Shown one piece after another: positions 53,734 to 62,563 of a DNA stretch of 64,000 nt. The stretch comes from Phycisphaerae bacterium (GTDB lineage: Bacteria > Planctomycetota > Phycisphaerae > Phycisphaerales > SM1A02). The stretch lies in contig JAEUIU010000003.1 in NCBI GenBank assembly GCA_016795065.1, positions 60,885 through 124,884 of the forward strand. The letters run 5' to 3'. The translations under genes were made by a program, and so were the position numbers. The notes beneath the pieces were generated by a model. That model did no database searches. It saw only the letters and a program-made list of their open reading frames with translations, and had not been told where the DNA came from. Within the stretch, counting starts at the first letter, position 1; each line of letters starts with the position of its first letter.

Positions 53734-56365
53734 GGTCTCGCTCCAGTCTGCGTTCATCGCCAGGCCGCGTTGGCTCGCGGCGGCGTGTGGCAGTCAACTG
53801 ACGCACTGCCTTCCGCACTCGGTCCTTGCGTCGGGCGGGCCGCATGAGTTCGGTCGCGCTCACCCGCTCGTCGGACCGGCGCACCGCGTCAAGCAATCGC
53901 GACCGGTCGTCCGTGAAGACCGTCGCACGTTCGCGCGCACGCGACACCGACACGTAGAACTGTTCCCGCGACGACGCCGCGAACGAGTCCGACGACTGGG
54001 CGATCAGGACGCGGTCGACCGTCCGTCCCTGCGAGGCATGGGATGTGACGACGTACCCCTGGTCGAGAAAGCCGAAGTCCTTCGAGATCGTCCAGCCGTT
54101 GTCGAGGGCGATGTCGCCGCCGCGGGTGAAGTCCGCAACGCGGTAGGTCGACCCCCCCTCGAGCCGATGCGCTCCGTCGGCCGTGGTCCCGCCACGGGTG
54201 ATGCGCACCTTGTCGCCCTTGGCGATCGCAATCTTGGTCGCGCCGAAGATGTCGAACCGCTCCGGGTTCGGGAGTGCAGGCGCCCCGGGCCGGATCTCCA
54301 CGCGCTCACCGCGCCGCCTGCCCTTCGCGTTCTGCGAGTAGACGGCGACGTCGCCGGATTCGAGGTTCACCGGATCTGCCCGCTCGGGCACCGTGAGGTG
54401 TCTCGGCACGAGCCGGAGGATCTCGCGCTCGTCCTTCGACACGACCCCGACCTCCTTCAGGCGGTCGCGGATCTCCTTCGCGACACGCTCGCCCTCGCGG
54501 TGCGTCGGCGAGACGACTAGGACCGACTTGCCCGCCTCGACCGATTGGACGTACTCCCTCGCAAGCTCGGCGTCGCGATCAACGGCATTCACCTCGCGGA
54601 TCCAGCCGAGGCGCGAGAGCTGCCGGAACCCCTCGTCGATCCGGCCGTCGGAGAGCGCCTCGACCGCTTGGCGGTACTCGCCGGACTGGCGTCTGATCTC
54701 CTTCAGCTCGGCGGGGCGCAGGCCCGCCTCATCCTCAAGGAGCCGTAGCGCCGCCCCGCGCTCGACCGAACCGTGCTGGCGCCGGTCGCCAGAGAGGATG
54801 ACGCGGGCGTCGATCCGCTTCGCGAGGTCGAACACGCGACCCATCGTCCGGGTGCCGACCAGTCCGGCCTCGTCGATCCACAGGACGCCTCCACGCGCTC
54901 GCTCCTGCATGCGCTCGTCCACAAGGAGTCGTGCGACGGTGTCCGCTTCGGAGAACCCCTCGCCGCGCAGCGTGTTCCGGCTCGCATCGGCCGAAGGGGC
55001 GAACAGATGCACCTTGGTGCCGGATGCCTGGATCGCATCGACCGCCTCGCGGGTCATCGTCGTCTTGCCGGTGCCCGCGGCGCCCCGCACAAGAATCACC
55101 CGGTCCGGCGAGGAGAGGATGTGTTCGACGGCACGGCGCTGCCCCTTCCCCAGCCAATCGCGCGCGAACGCGTGTGGTCCACAGACGAACGGCCCGCAGC
55201 GACCGCGGCCGGACCGCGCGAAGTCGAGCATTCCCGCTTCCTCCGCAAGCACCTCCCGGGTGGTGACGTGCCTCACGCCGTTCCGTTCCGCGCTCAGGAG
55301 CGACCGCTCGCCGATTGCATTCTCGATCGCATCGGGACCCGCCGCCCCGTATCCGCGACGAAGAGCTTCCGCCGCGAGGCGCCGCTCGGGCACCAGAGAG
55401 GCTCGCTCGAAGCAGTGCTCCTCCGCGAGTCGAACCGAGTCCTTGGCGACGTCTCGCTCGGCGATCGGCTCGCCGCCGATCCGCTCGTTCAGTTGCTCAA
55501 TCGCCGTCATCGCACGCTCGCCGAGGCGGTCACGCCAGTTCTGTCTGAGTTGCCTGATGGACAGCTCGGTCGCCTTTCGCTCCCGCGTGCCGGCGCCGAT
55601 GCGTCCCTTTGCCTCGGGATCGCTGACTCCCTCGCGGAGGGCCTTCTCTTCGATCAAGGCTGTTCGGCGCGAGAACGACTTCAGCGTCGCCTGGTCGATT
55701 CCGGCGATCTCCCAGCCGGCCTTCGTGCGCTCGGTCGGGAGTCCCAGGTCTTCGATGCGTCGCGCGAGCCGGCTGTGGAACTTCGCCTCGAAGTACTTCG
55801 CGTCACGCTTCAGACCGGCGAACTCGCCGGCCTTCCATCGCTCCTCGACCGGGTCGAACGTGGCGTTCATCACGAAGCAGTGCGCATGGAGATGCGGATC
55901 CGGCACGCCGCCGACCGGTCGCGACGTCGTGTGGACGAATTCTCCCCAGACCATGTTGCCCGTCGTGCGCTCGTCGTTTCCGCCGGCCTTGCGGACGCGC
56001 GTCGCCATCTCGCGCTCCATGTCGACCATGGTCTCGTCGACCGATTCGCGGAACGCCTCGAGCAGCCGCTCGTCGCCCGTGACGCCATAGAGAAGCGACA
56101 GGCTCTTCGGGGCGTGCCAGTTGAGGTCGTAGCCGACGCGGCGGTTTCCCTTCGTCCGCGCCGTGAGCCGCTCACCGCTCTGAGGGTCGCGGTTGTTGCA
56201 GAGGTCCGTCCAGTCGTCGCGAGAGACCGGCCCCAAGAGACCGAGCAGGCGCGCGCCCTCGCCGCGCCACCGTCCCTCGAGCTCCTGGCCCTCGGTGTAG
56301 TAGTCGGCGGTCGTGTAGTAGCGGCTTGCGCCCTCGGCGCTCGTGCACGGCGTCACTCGGAGCAT
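53726..56365 (-). CDS. MobF (TrwC/TraI-type) conjugative relaxase-helicase
   Basis: 879 aa. The N-terminal relaxase has a tyrosine-rich start (ASRYYTTADYYTEG, Tyr 16, 17, 22, 23) that supplies the nicking nucleophiles, and the HUH metal site in PDPHLHAHCFVMN (about 155-165). The C-terminal half is a RecD/TraI-like helicase with Walker A VRGAAGTGKTTM (about 427), Walker B VLWIDEAGLVG and a final SHASQGRTVDRVL/ VSVSRARE motif VI. It nicks oriT, pilots the strand and unwinds DNA. The start ATG 56365 places the Tyr region at the N-terminus, as the mechanism requires. Confidence 0.93.
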   Translation of the reverse strand: MLRVTPCTSAEGASRYYTTADYYTEGQELEGRWRGEGARLLGLLGPVSRDDWTDLCNNRDPQSGERLTARTKGNRRVGYDLNWHAPKSLSLLYGVTGDERLLEAFRESVDETMVDMEREMATRVRKAGGNDERTTGNMVWGEFVHTTSRPVGGVPDPHLHAHCFVMNATFDPVEERWKAGEFAGLKRDAKYFEAKFHSRLARRIEDLGLPTERTKAGWEIAGIDQATLKSFSRRTALIEEKALREGVSDPEAKGRIGAGTRERKATELSIRQLRQNWRDRLGERAMTAIEQLNERIGGEPIAERDVAKDSVRLAEEHCFERASLVPERRLAAEALRRGYGAAGPDAIENAIGERSLLSAERNGVRHVTTREVLAEEAGMLDFARSGRGRCGPFVCGPHAFARDWLGKGQRRAVEHILSSPDRVILVRGAAGTGKTTMTREAVDAIQASGTKVHLFAPSADASRNTLRGEGFSEADTVARLLVDERMQERARGGVLWIDEAGLVGTRTMGRVFDLAKRIDARVILSGDRRQHGSVERGAALRLLEDEAGLRPAELKEIRRQSGEYRQAVEALSDGRIDEGFRQLSRLGWIREVNAVDRDAELAREYVQSVEAGKSVLVVSPTHREGERVAKEIRDRLKEVGVVSKDEREILRLVPRHLTVPERADPVNLESGDVAVYSQNAKGRRRGERVEIRPGAPALPNPERFDIFGATKIAIAKGDKVRITRGGTTADGAHRLEGGSTYRVADFTRGGDIALDNGWTISKDFGFLDQGYVVTSHASQGRTVDRVLIAQSSDSFAASSREQFYVSVSRARERATVFTDDRSRLLDAVRRSDERVSATELMRPARRKDRVRKAVRQLTATRRREPTRPGDERRLERDHG

Positions 56366-56514
56366 GGCGATCGACCCATAGCGCGAATCCGTCAACACTT
56401 GGTAAACGCCGGGCGTCCGCTGCGTGCCGTCTTGGGATTTGTGCCAAATCAGGACGAAATCGCCACCAACCGAATTCGCTTGACGACCTCCGTCCGCGTG
56501 TGCCAAGGAGAAGC
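56366..56514. promoter_or_regulatory. Divergent region upstream of the relaxase, candidate oriT
   Basis: 149 bases between the divergent relaxase and the 143-aa gene. TGCGTGCCGTCT (56421-56432) matches 9 of 12 bases of the R388 TrwC nic sequence TGCGTATTGTCT as I remember it, all differences being transitions. Immediately after is a hairpin GATTTG-TGC-CAAATC (56436-56450), and just before is the palindrome ACGCC-G-GGCGT. MobF oriTs are usually close to relaxase genes. Inference only. Confidence 0.4.
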
Positions 56515-56946
56515 ATGCGATCCGACAGCCCCGACACCACCTTCATCGACGAGCGGCACCGTCGCGACGCGATAGCCGACCTGTGCGACCGCGCGTCGCG
56601 CCGCTTCGTCCTCGCGACGCGCGACCATGAAGATGCCAGCGGCGAGACCAACGACATGCTCACGGACGCGCTCCGGACGTCGCTCGCCGAAGCGTTCGAC
56701 GAGGGTCGCCGTCAAGGCATCGCCGAGGAGCTGGGCATCCTCGCGATCGCCTTTCGTGAATCGGCCGACCGATACCCGTGGCAAGTCTTCTGTCGTGACG
56801 AAACCTGCGTCCTGCTCACCCGTGATCTCCGCGACCAGGTCGTGATCGCGTCCGAAGTCCGGGCTGAGGACGAGTCGTTTCTGAGGCGACCGGGGAGCGT
56901 GCCCGAAGCGTTGCTGTGTCTCGTCCGGCGGGCGTTGTTGCGATAG
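56515..56946 (+). CDS. Unknown protein of the mobilization region
   Basis: 143 aa with AAGGAGA just before ATG 56515. It is helical and charged in the first 80 residues (DERHRRDAIADLCDRASRRFVLATRD; RTSLAEAFDEGRRQGIAEELG). A short beta segment follows (YPWQVFCRDETCVLLTRDLRDQVVIA). Not recognised. It shares the divergent promoter region with the relaxase. Confidence 0.55.
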   Translation: MRSDSPDTTFIDERHRRDAIADLCDRASRRFVLATRDHEDASGETNDMLTDALRTSLAEAFDEGRRQGIAEELGILAIAFRESADRYPWQVFCRDETCVLLTRDLRDQVVIASEVRAEDESFLRRPGSVPEALLCLVRRALLR

Positions 56947-57046
56947 CCGACCGATCATCCAGGGGAAGGAACCGGCGCCGGGTCGCTCTCGGGAGGCGCG
57001 AGCCCTCACCGCGACCGTCCGAGAAAAACCTTCCGAGCGATGCGAA

Positions 57047-57089
57047 TACAAGAATGAACTTGACATGTTGGTCAAGCTGTACAAGAATG
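57047..57089. promoter_or_regulatory. Operator-like repeats upstream of the DUF6932/XRE pair
   Basis: Direct repeats TACAAGAATG at 57047-57056 and 57080-57089 (33 bases apart) flank a perfect palindrome CTTGAC-ATGTTG-GTCAAG at 57059-57076. TTGACA within it could serve as a -35 element. The layout suits autoregulation by the XRE protein encoded two genes down. Confidence 0.5.
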
Positions 57090-57124
57090 GTTGGTCTCGT
57101 CGATGTCATGGGAGGACCAAGTCG

Positions 57125-57679
57125 ATGCCGACACTGCCCCAGTTCACTGCCGACGGCGTGCTGCCACTTGGCGAGTATCCCCTCACCCTCGCGGAGCTTG
57201 AGGAGTCGATGCTGGTGCTCGGGCCCGGACCGCCGAAGGACTACCCGGTCTGGGACGCCGCATGGCGACTCCAGCTGGTCCGCAACCTGCGTGTCTTGGT
57301 CGAGCAGCTCTGGAAGGTCGGCATCGACGAGATATTCATCGACGGCTCGTTCGTCGAGGACAAGGACCACCCCAACGACATCGACGGCTACTTCGCGTGC
57401 GACCCGATGCGCTACGCGTCGGGCCAGCTGGGACACGACCTGAACCTGATCGACCCCCAGAAGTGCTGGACGTGGCACCACGCGACCAGAAGGCCGTACC
57501 GCGGCTACCCGAAGCTGCAGCTTCCCATGTGGCACGCATATCGGGTCGAGCTCTACCCGCACTATTCCGGGCTATTCGCCGGCACGGACGACAACGGGCA
57601 GCCGCTCGAGTTTCCGGCCTTCTTCCGGAAGTGCAGGAGCCACGGCAGACCCAAGGGCATCATCAGGATCGTCCGATGA
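57125..57679 (+). CDS. DUF6932-like nucleotidyltransferase-fold protein
   Basis: 184 aa. The stretch FIDGSFVEDKDHPNDIDGYF has G74-S75 followed by D85-x-D87, the GS-x(9-12)-D-x-D signature of minimal nucleotidyltransferases. The N-terminus PTLPQFTADGVLPLGEYPLTLAEL fits the DUF6932 group, often found beside small HTH genes. GGGAGGA lies ahead of ATG 57125. It precedes an XRE protein by 19 bases and follows operator-like repeats, so it is probably one half of a toxin-antitoxin or defence pair. The activity (for example AMP transfer) is conjecture. Confidence 0.7.
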   Translation: MPTLPQFTADGVLPLGEYPLTLAELEESMLVLGPGPPKDYPVWDAAWRLQLVRNLRVLVEQLWKVGIDEIFIDGSFVEDKDHPNDIDGYFACDPMRYASGQLGHDLNLIDPQKCWTWHHATRRPYRGYPKLQLPMWHAYRVELYPHYSGLFAGTDDNGQPLEFPAFFRKCRSHGRPKGIIRIVR

Positions 57680-57698
57680 CCGACAGGAGGAGCACACC

Positions 57699-58175
57699 AT
57701 GATCCGCAATGAGACCGAGTACCAACAGGCCGTCGCGAGAATCGACGCCGAACGACGTCGCCTCGCCGAGCACATCGCGGCGTGGCTGCGGCAGGGCTAC
57801 ACCGCCGAGCAAGTCGAGAAGCTCCGCGAGCCGCTGGAGTCGTTCCACCGCCAGTTCGCCGAGGAGGTCGAGAGCTACGAGCGCCTCAAGAGAGGCCAGT
57901 TCAGCGAGTTCGAGAACCTCCACGGGCTCGGGCAGATCCTCATCGGCCTGCGGATCGCCCGCGGCATGACGCAGCGGCAGCTTGCCGAGCAGCTCGGCGT
58001 GAACGAGTCGATGGTCTCCCGCGACGAGCGGAACGAGTACCACGGCATCACCGTCGAACGGGCGATGCGGGTGTTGGACGCGCTCGGTGTGCGGTTGGTG
58101 ACGCGGGTCGAGGTCGAGCCGATGCACGCGCCCAGCGGATCTCCTGCATCCCCACAGTCCCGCTCCATCAGATGA
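57699..58175 (+). CDS. XRE-family helix-turn-helix protein
   Basis: 158 aa. A helical N-terminal part (1-75, coiled-coil-like, Glu/Arg-rich) is followed by an XRE HTH: LIGLRIARGMTQRQLAEQLGVNESMVSRDE and VERAMRVLDALGVRL (about 79-133). AGGAGGAG sits just before ATG 57699. As the second gene of the pair it is likely the antitoxin and the repressor acting on the palindrome at 57059-57076. Confidence 0.82.
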   Translation: MIRNETEYQQAVARIDAERRRLAEHIAAWLRQGYTAEQVEKLREPLESFHRQFAEEVESYERLKRGQFSEFENLHGLGQILIGLRIARGMTQRQLAEQLGVNESMVSRDERNEYHGITVERAMRVLDALGVRLVTRVEVEPMHAPSGSPASPQSRSIR

Positions 58176-58352
58176 TCGAGCCGCTCGCGGCGCGACGCTC
58201 CGGGTCCGTTCGCTCCGAGGCCGTGGTGGACGGCCTGCTTCGGAACCGCTCGCGATCGGACACGACGACAAAATGACAGTCCGTCGTGGCTCGCGCGCAC
58301 CAACGGGCGGACGCAGCTCCGCACTGTCCCCCGAATCATCCACTGCCACCGC

Positions 58353-59870
58353 ATGCCGCTCGACGACAAGGATCTGTACGCGGTGTACTCCGCCCGAAGT
58401 CGCTTCGAGGCGTCGATTGAGGACGTCACCAAACGCTATCCGGTGGAACGATTCGCCCCGGCTGCCGTGAGGATGTGGAGAGAATTCAACGCGGGGCGCA
58501 CTGGCACCGGCGCCTCGACCCAGCACATCCTCGCCCAGATGCTCGAGGCGAACGCGACGTACGCGAGAGGTCACCGCACGATGGAGCTGACACCCGCGGC
58601 CTTCGGCAAGCTCCACGACCATATTGCGGGGTTCGACGATCCCGGACTGCTGCACTTCATTTCGGAGGATCCGCACGTCTTCCTCTACTCGATGGCAATG
58701 CAGCAGTTCGAGCTGCGCTCGCGGGTGAGCAGATCTGCGCTGGCCGAGTGCATGCGGATCCAGGTCCTCAGCCCCGGCCTGGAAAGGCAGCGGGATCGCT
58801 TCCGCGAGACGTTCGGATTCACGGTGCAGGAGTTCGTGAAGTGCGCCGTGGGCGTCGCCGCAGTGGGCGACATCCACCCCGACGGCTGCTTCACCATGTC
58901 TCCCGGCTTCATCGAGCAGCGCGTGCCGATCGATCCCCGCTGCATGGAGCTGTTCCTTCGCGCGGCGTCCGCCACACCGGCTGAGATCGGGGCTCACTAT
59001 CGAGCGGCGCGGGGCCTCGACAGCGGCGACCGCCTGTCGGCGCTCTTCGCCGCACAGGCGCAGTCGATCTTCCGCACGAAGCCCGTCATCGCGATGGGCG
59101 GCGACCGGTACTGCGTACCGTTCCCGGGCCTGGTCCTTTCGGCTGTCTCCTCGTTCCTCATCGGGATGCTGGACGATCGGGCGATCCGGGAGGATCTCGG
59201 GCCGGCGTTCGCGGACCACGTCGGATCGCTGCTTCGCGATCTGCCGCACGAACGCCTCTGGACCGAGCGCGAGCTCGAGAGCCTCGCGACGGGCGAGATA
59301 GCCGACTTCGTCGTCCGCACCGGCGACGACATCGTGGTCTTCGAGGTGAAGAACACGCATCTGACCAGGAGGCGCCTCTCGTCGGAGACGATCGTCGCCG
59401 ACGGCTCGACGTCCCACATCCGGAAGTCCGCGACGCAGCACCTTGCGACCGCGGACGACATCCGAAGCGGGCGGTTCCAGAGTCTGGGGATTCCGGCCGC
59501 GAGCACGATCCTCCAATTCACCGTCACTCGTGGCGACCTCGTGATCCCAAACTCGTCTTGGTACCGCGATCGGGTCTTCACTCAGCATTTCGCGCCGAAA
59601 ACCCCTCCAGCGGATCGCCACGTGGTTCCGGAAGTAATCGACGCCGCGAGCCTGGAGAAGCTCATCGCCATCGTTCGCGGCGGTGGTGGTTCCCTCGCCG
59701 AACTGACCTCAGAGCGTGCGGGGCTTCGAGCGGATCGCTGGGTCGATTGGCCGGCCTTCATCAACCAGAAGCTTGCACGGGGATACTCGACCCTCCCAAG
59801 CACCGACGCGGCCGTCGACAAGCTATTCGACCAGCTCGGTCTCCCGCCTTCGGCGGATGGGGAGCCGTAG
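58353..59870 (+). CDS. Putative PD-(D/E)XK nuclease-like protein, unknown
   Basis: 505 aa. The only recognisable part is GEIADFVVRTGDDIVVFEVKNTHLTRR (about 314-340), where D318 and E331-x-K333 have the spacing and hydrophobic pattern of a PD-(D/E)XK active site. A large helical N-terminal region (1-300) has no known motif. C-terminal residues 340-505 include strands around TILQFTVTRGDLVI. Restriction- or defence-type nuclease is plausible given its place next to a TIR-caspase system and a nucleotidyltransferase/XRE pair. The function is an inference from one motif. Confidence 0.6.
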   Translation: MPLDDKDLYAVYSARSRFEASIEDVTKRYPVERFAPAAVRMWREFNAGRTGTGASTQHILAQMLEANATYARGHRTMELTPAAFGKLHDHIAGFDDPGLLHFISEDPHVFLYSMAMQQFELRSRVSRSALAECMRIQVLSPGLERQRDRFRETFGFTVQEFVKCAVGVAAVGDIHPDGCFTMSPGFIEQRVPIDPRCMELFLRAASATPAEIGAHYRAARGLDSGDRLSALFAAQAQSIFRTKPVIAMGGDRYCVPFPGLVLSAVSSFLIGMLDDRAIREDLGPAFADHVGSLLRDLPHERLWTERELESLATGEIADFVVRTGDDIVVFEVKNTHLTRRRLSSETIVADGSTSHIRKSATQHLATADDIRSGRFQSLGIPAASTILQFTVTRGDLVIPNSSWYRDRVFTQHFAPKTPPADRHVVPEVIDAASLEKLIAIVRGGGGSLAELTSERAGLRADRWVDWPAFINQKLARGYSTLPSTDAAVDKLFDQLGLPPSADGEP

Positions 59871-60160
59871 CGGCCTGCAGCCGGCACCGCAGGCCACGTC
59901 TTGCGCCACGACGCGAGCGAGGTGGGAGTGAGTCGATCGTTCGGCAACGGACTCCGAACGAACCGGCTGCCCTTCAACCGCCTTCCCGGCGGGCTTGGCT
60001 GGAGCGTGGCTTCCGGTGCCCGCCCACCTGCAGTCGAATCTCTCCGCTGGTTGCCCTCCACTTGATCGGTTGGGCTCAGGACGGCTCCACCGCGATGCAC
60101 AAAGGCGCCCCTGCAGAAGTCCCGCGCAGAGACACCGAACATCGAGACCGCGCGACACCA
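59871..60160. other. Gap between the putative nuclease and the dockerin protein gene
   Basis: These 290 bases lie between convergent genes. No coding-quality frame, tRNA, or copy of the tRNA-Pro 3' end (the expected right attachment repeat) was found. Confidence 0.4.
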
Positions 60161-61270
60161 TCAAGGACCGTTGCAGGATCCCCAGGAGCCCAGAAGGATC
60201 GCCAAGTCCGCGGCGTCCAAGAGACCATCAACATTAAGGTCGCCTGCGGGATAGGGGCACGCCCCTTCCCCGAACGTGCCCAAGAGCAAGGCCAGATCCT
60301 CTGCGTCAACGCTCCCGGAGTCGTTGAGGTCGCCGACGCAGCTCTGACATGTTGGCGCGAACCGCAGTACGTCGATCCGATCCGGGAACTCCACCCGCGA
60401 TGCGTCTCGCGAGATCAGGAGCATGTCGCCTGTCACGGGATCGGCGGCAACCCCACGCGGGCTGTCCACACCGAGCAAGACGAGCTGCTCCGTCTGCGGA
60501 TCCGGCAGGCTTCCGCTCCCCTCGCCCCCTTGCAGCCTGAAGGAGGTCACCCGATCCAGAGACTCCTGGCATACGAGGATGCGACGTTTGAGCGCGCCGA
60601 AATACTCGCAACTGGTGGGTATCGCGACGGCGCCGCTCGAAGGCGGACTGAAGGGCATGGAAACACCCTGGTTGAAGATCACGTAGCCGAAGGCGAGGTC
60701 AACCACGAAGTTCCGAGACCACACCTGCCCGCCCAGCGATGAAAAGAAGAGGAGCCGGCCCGCGTTGCACCACCCGTCCGGAACCCGCAGAATCGATGTG
60801 GTCTTTGCCATGTCAAACGGCGCTGCCGGAACGAGCAGGCCGGGGGAAGTCTCGCCGGCCGCCACCTGGCCGATTTCGTTCCCGAGAGGCGTGGAGAAGA
60901 TCACGCCGTCGTTCGGCATGACGAGCAGCGAGCCGAATGCGCCGCCAGTGCTGCCTCCCGCCGAGAACTCAAACTTCGGCGCATCCGATGCGAGACCAAC
61001 GATGTGGCCGCTTCGGTCGCGAATCAGCCCCATTGACCACACCCGTGCCTCTGGCGTCGCGCCGCTCGCCACGATCAGGACCCGGTCGGGATCGCTCGGC
61101 CGGATGGCGAGCGCGCCGAGCTGATTCGGTAGCGGAGGATGTCCCACGACCGCGTGCGTGTAGAACTCGTCAAAGGGCGCGACAACGGTCTGCCCCATGA
61201 CGGGTGAGGCCAACACGGCGGCCATGAGGCAACACGCCTTCGGGGTCCAACAAATACGTGAGGCTTGCAT
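60161..61270 (-). CDS. Secreted protein with dockerin-like repeats
   Basis: 369 aa. A signal peptide (KACCLMAAVLASPVMG) is followed by a beta-propeller-like region (LGALAIRPSDPDRVLIVASGA, GSLLVMPNDGVIFSTPLGNEIG, GVAADPVTGDMLLISRDASRVEF). Then comes CQSCVGDLNDSGSVDAEDLALLLGTFG and a second repeat DLNVDGLLDAADLAILLGSWG. The architecture matches the backbone proteins at 11.2 and 20.1 kb. This argues either that the element has ended before this point or that it carries chromosomal cargo. Confidence 0.8.
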   Translation of the reverse strand: MQASRICWTPKACCLMAAVLASPVMGQTVVAPFDEFYTHAVVGHPPLPNQLGALAIRPSDPDRVLIVASGATPEARVWSMGLIRDRSGHIVGLASDAPKFEFSAGGSTGGAFGSLLVMPNDGVIFSTPLGNEIGQVAAGETSPGLLVPAAPFDMAKTTSILRVPDGWCNAGRLLFFSSLGGQVWSRNFVVDLAFGYVIFNQGVSMPFSPPSSGAVAIPTSCEYFGALKRRILVCQESLDRVTSFRLQGGEGSGSLPDPQTEQLVLLGVDSPRGVAADPVTGDMLLISRDASRVEFPDRIDVLRFAPTCQSCVGDLNDSGSVDAEDLALLLGTFGEGACPYPAGDLNVDGLLDAADLAILLGSWGSCNGP

Positions 61271-61980
61271 CGTGAGCTACTCCTGTGGGTCGCCACCGGG
61301 ACTGGCGCGAACTCCGGACTGGAACGCGTGAGACATACCTGTTCCGAACCGGTGCCGCAAGGCAACGTCAGTCGCATCGCGAACTTCGCAGCGCGCCGTT
61401 CGAAAGCAACGACGGCCGCCAAGTTTCCCGTGAACAGCACGAGTGGACTGCCGCCGGGACGCGGCATGGTCTTCGCATTAGCGTGACTCGATGCCGCAAG
61501 CCACAGGCGAGCCGCCATCGGCCGCCACTGTCCGCCACAAGACGCACAGCGTTCCGCCCTGCCGTCTAACTGCACACGCTCAGCGACGCGATGCGTCAGC
61601 GCCCCGGAGTGCGATCCTCGTCATCCGCCGCGAGTCAGTTGTCCGGAACCGAGGCCCCGGCGCCTCCGACTGCTCCCTCCGCGATCGGCCCCGGCGGACG
61701 CATGGGCTTCGCGATTCCGCGCCCGTCCTGCCTGTGGTCAACCATCTTCCTTCTCGTTTCCCCTCCGCCTCCCACACGGCCTTGCTGACGGCGACGTTCG
61801 AGCCGTCGGCGGTCCGTCAAGCAGACAATCGGCTCCTCCGCCCGCTCCGCTGCGCTGCGGGGCGGCCCCTCCAATTCTCCGCGGGACGGCGCGCTCGCGC
61901 TCCGCCTGATCCGGCTCGTTTCCCGTGCCGTCAAGGCCGCAATGGAGCGGCCTCGCAAACCGAAACGAAGGAGATTCGAC
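61271..61980. other. 710-base intergenic region
   Basis: It holds the 5' region of the dockerin gene and the leader of the small-ORF run that starts at 61981. A short hairpin GACGC-GAT-GCGTC occurs at 61585-61597. No coding-quality ORF was seen in either strand. A replication or transfer origin cannot be argued from what is visible. Confidence 0.45.
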
Positions 61981-62196
61981 ATGACCACGAAGAAACAGGA
62001 CGCCACCGCACCGAAGTCGCCCACCCACGTCGCCTACCAGGTCCGCGACCGCGGGGGACAGAAGGGCATCTGGACCCGCATCGGAGCCGCCTGGCCGCAC
62101 AACGACGGCAACGGCTTCAACATACAGCTCGACTGCGTGCCGCTCGACGGACGCATCACGCTCCGCGTCGCGACCGACAAGAAGGACGGCGACTGA
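61981..62196 (+). CDS. Small conserved mobile-element protein
   Basis: 71 aa. HVAYQVRDRGGQKGIWTRIGAAWPHNDGNGFNIQLDCVPLDGRITLR is a pattern I associate with short proteins widespread on proteobacterial plasmids and integrative elements; function unknown. GAAGGAGA sits just before the ATG. It is first in a same-strand run of small genes. Confidence 0.75.
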   Translation: MTTKKQDATAPKSPTHVAYQVRDRGGQKGIWTRIGAAWPHNDGNGFNIQLDCVPLDGRITLRVATDKKDGD

Positions 62197-62274
62197 CGCA
62201 ACCTGCCGCGGCGGGCGGGCCCCAACGGCCCGCCCGTCGCTTTCACCATCGACGCAACAGGAAGGAGAGACTCC

Positions 62275-62484
62275 ATGCATCCCACCAACGCCCATCGGGC
62301 TCGGCGCTTTCGCGCAGCCATCCGCTGCTACGGCACCGACGACACGTTCGTCGGATCCCTCACCGATCTCCTCGCCGACGCGCGTCACTGGTGCGACTGG
62401 CACGGCGAGTCGTTCGCCGCGATCGATCGCCGGGCTCACCAGATCTACCTAGCCGAGGTCGAGAGCTCCGGGCGCGTCCCGTGA
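62275..62484 (+). CDS. Small conserved mobile-element protein
   Basis: 69 aa. The C-terminal half LTDLLADARHWCDWHGESFAAIDRRAHQIYLAE resembles another short plasmid/ICE protein family that often neighbours the previous one. GGAAGGAGAG precedes ATG 62275. Function unknown. Confidence 0.72.
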   Translation: MHPTNAHRARRFRAAIRCYGTDDTFVGSLTDLLADARHWCDWHGESFAAIDRRAHQIYLAEVESSGRVP

Positions 62485-62563
62485 GCCGCCGCCGTCGCAC
62501 CGCACGATTGGCGAAGCCCTCCGTGCGCCGCTTCCGTCAACCATTCATCGAACGGACCCCGCC

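Noticed and set aside
60030..60050. A TCGAATC...CTCCGC stretch resembling the tRNA-Tyr T-arm, considered as a right attachment site
   Set aside because: It needs gaps to align, lacks the acceptor stem, and belongs to tRNA-Tyr rather than the tRNA-Pro site used by the recombinase.
61561..61660. GTCTAAC at 61563 considered as an integron attC core
   Set aside because: No matching GTTRRRY partner at the right distance, and no integron integrase in the window.
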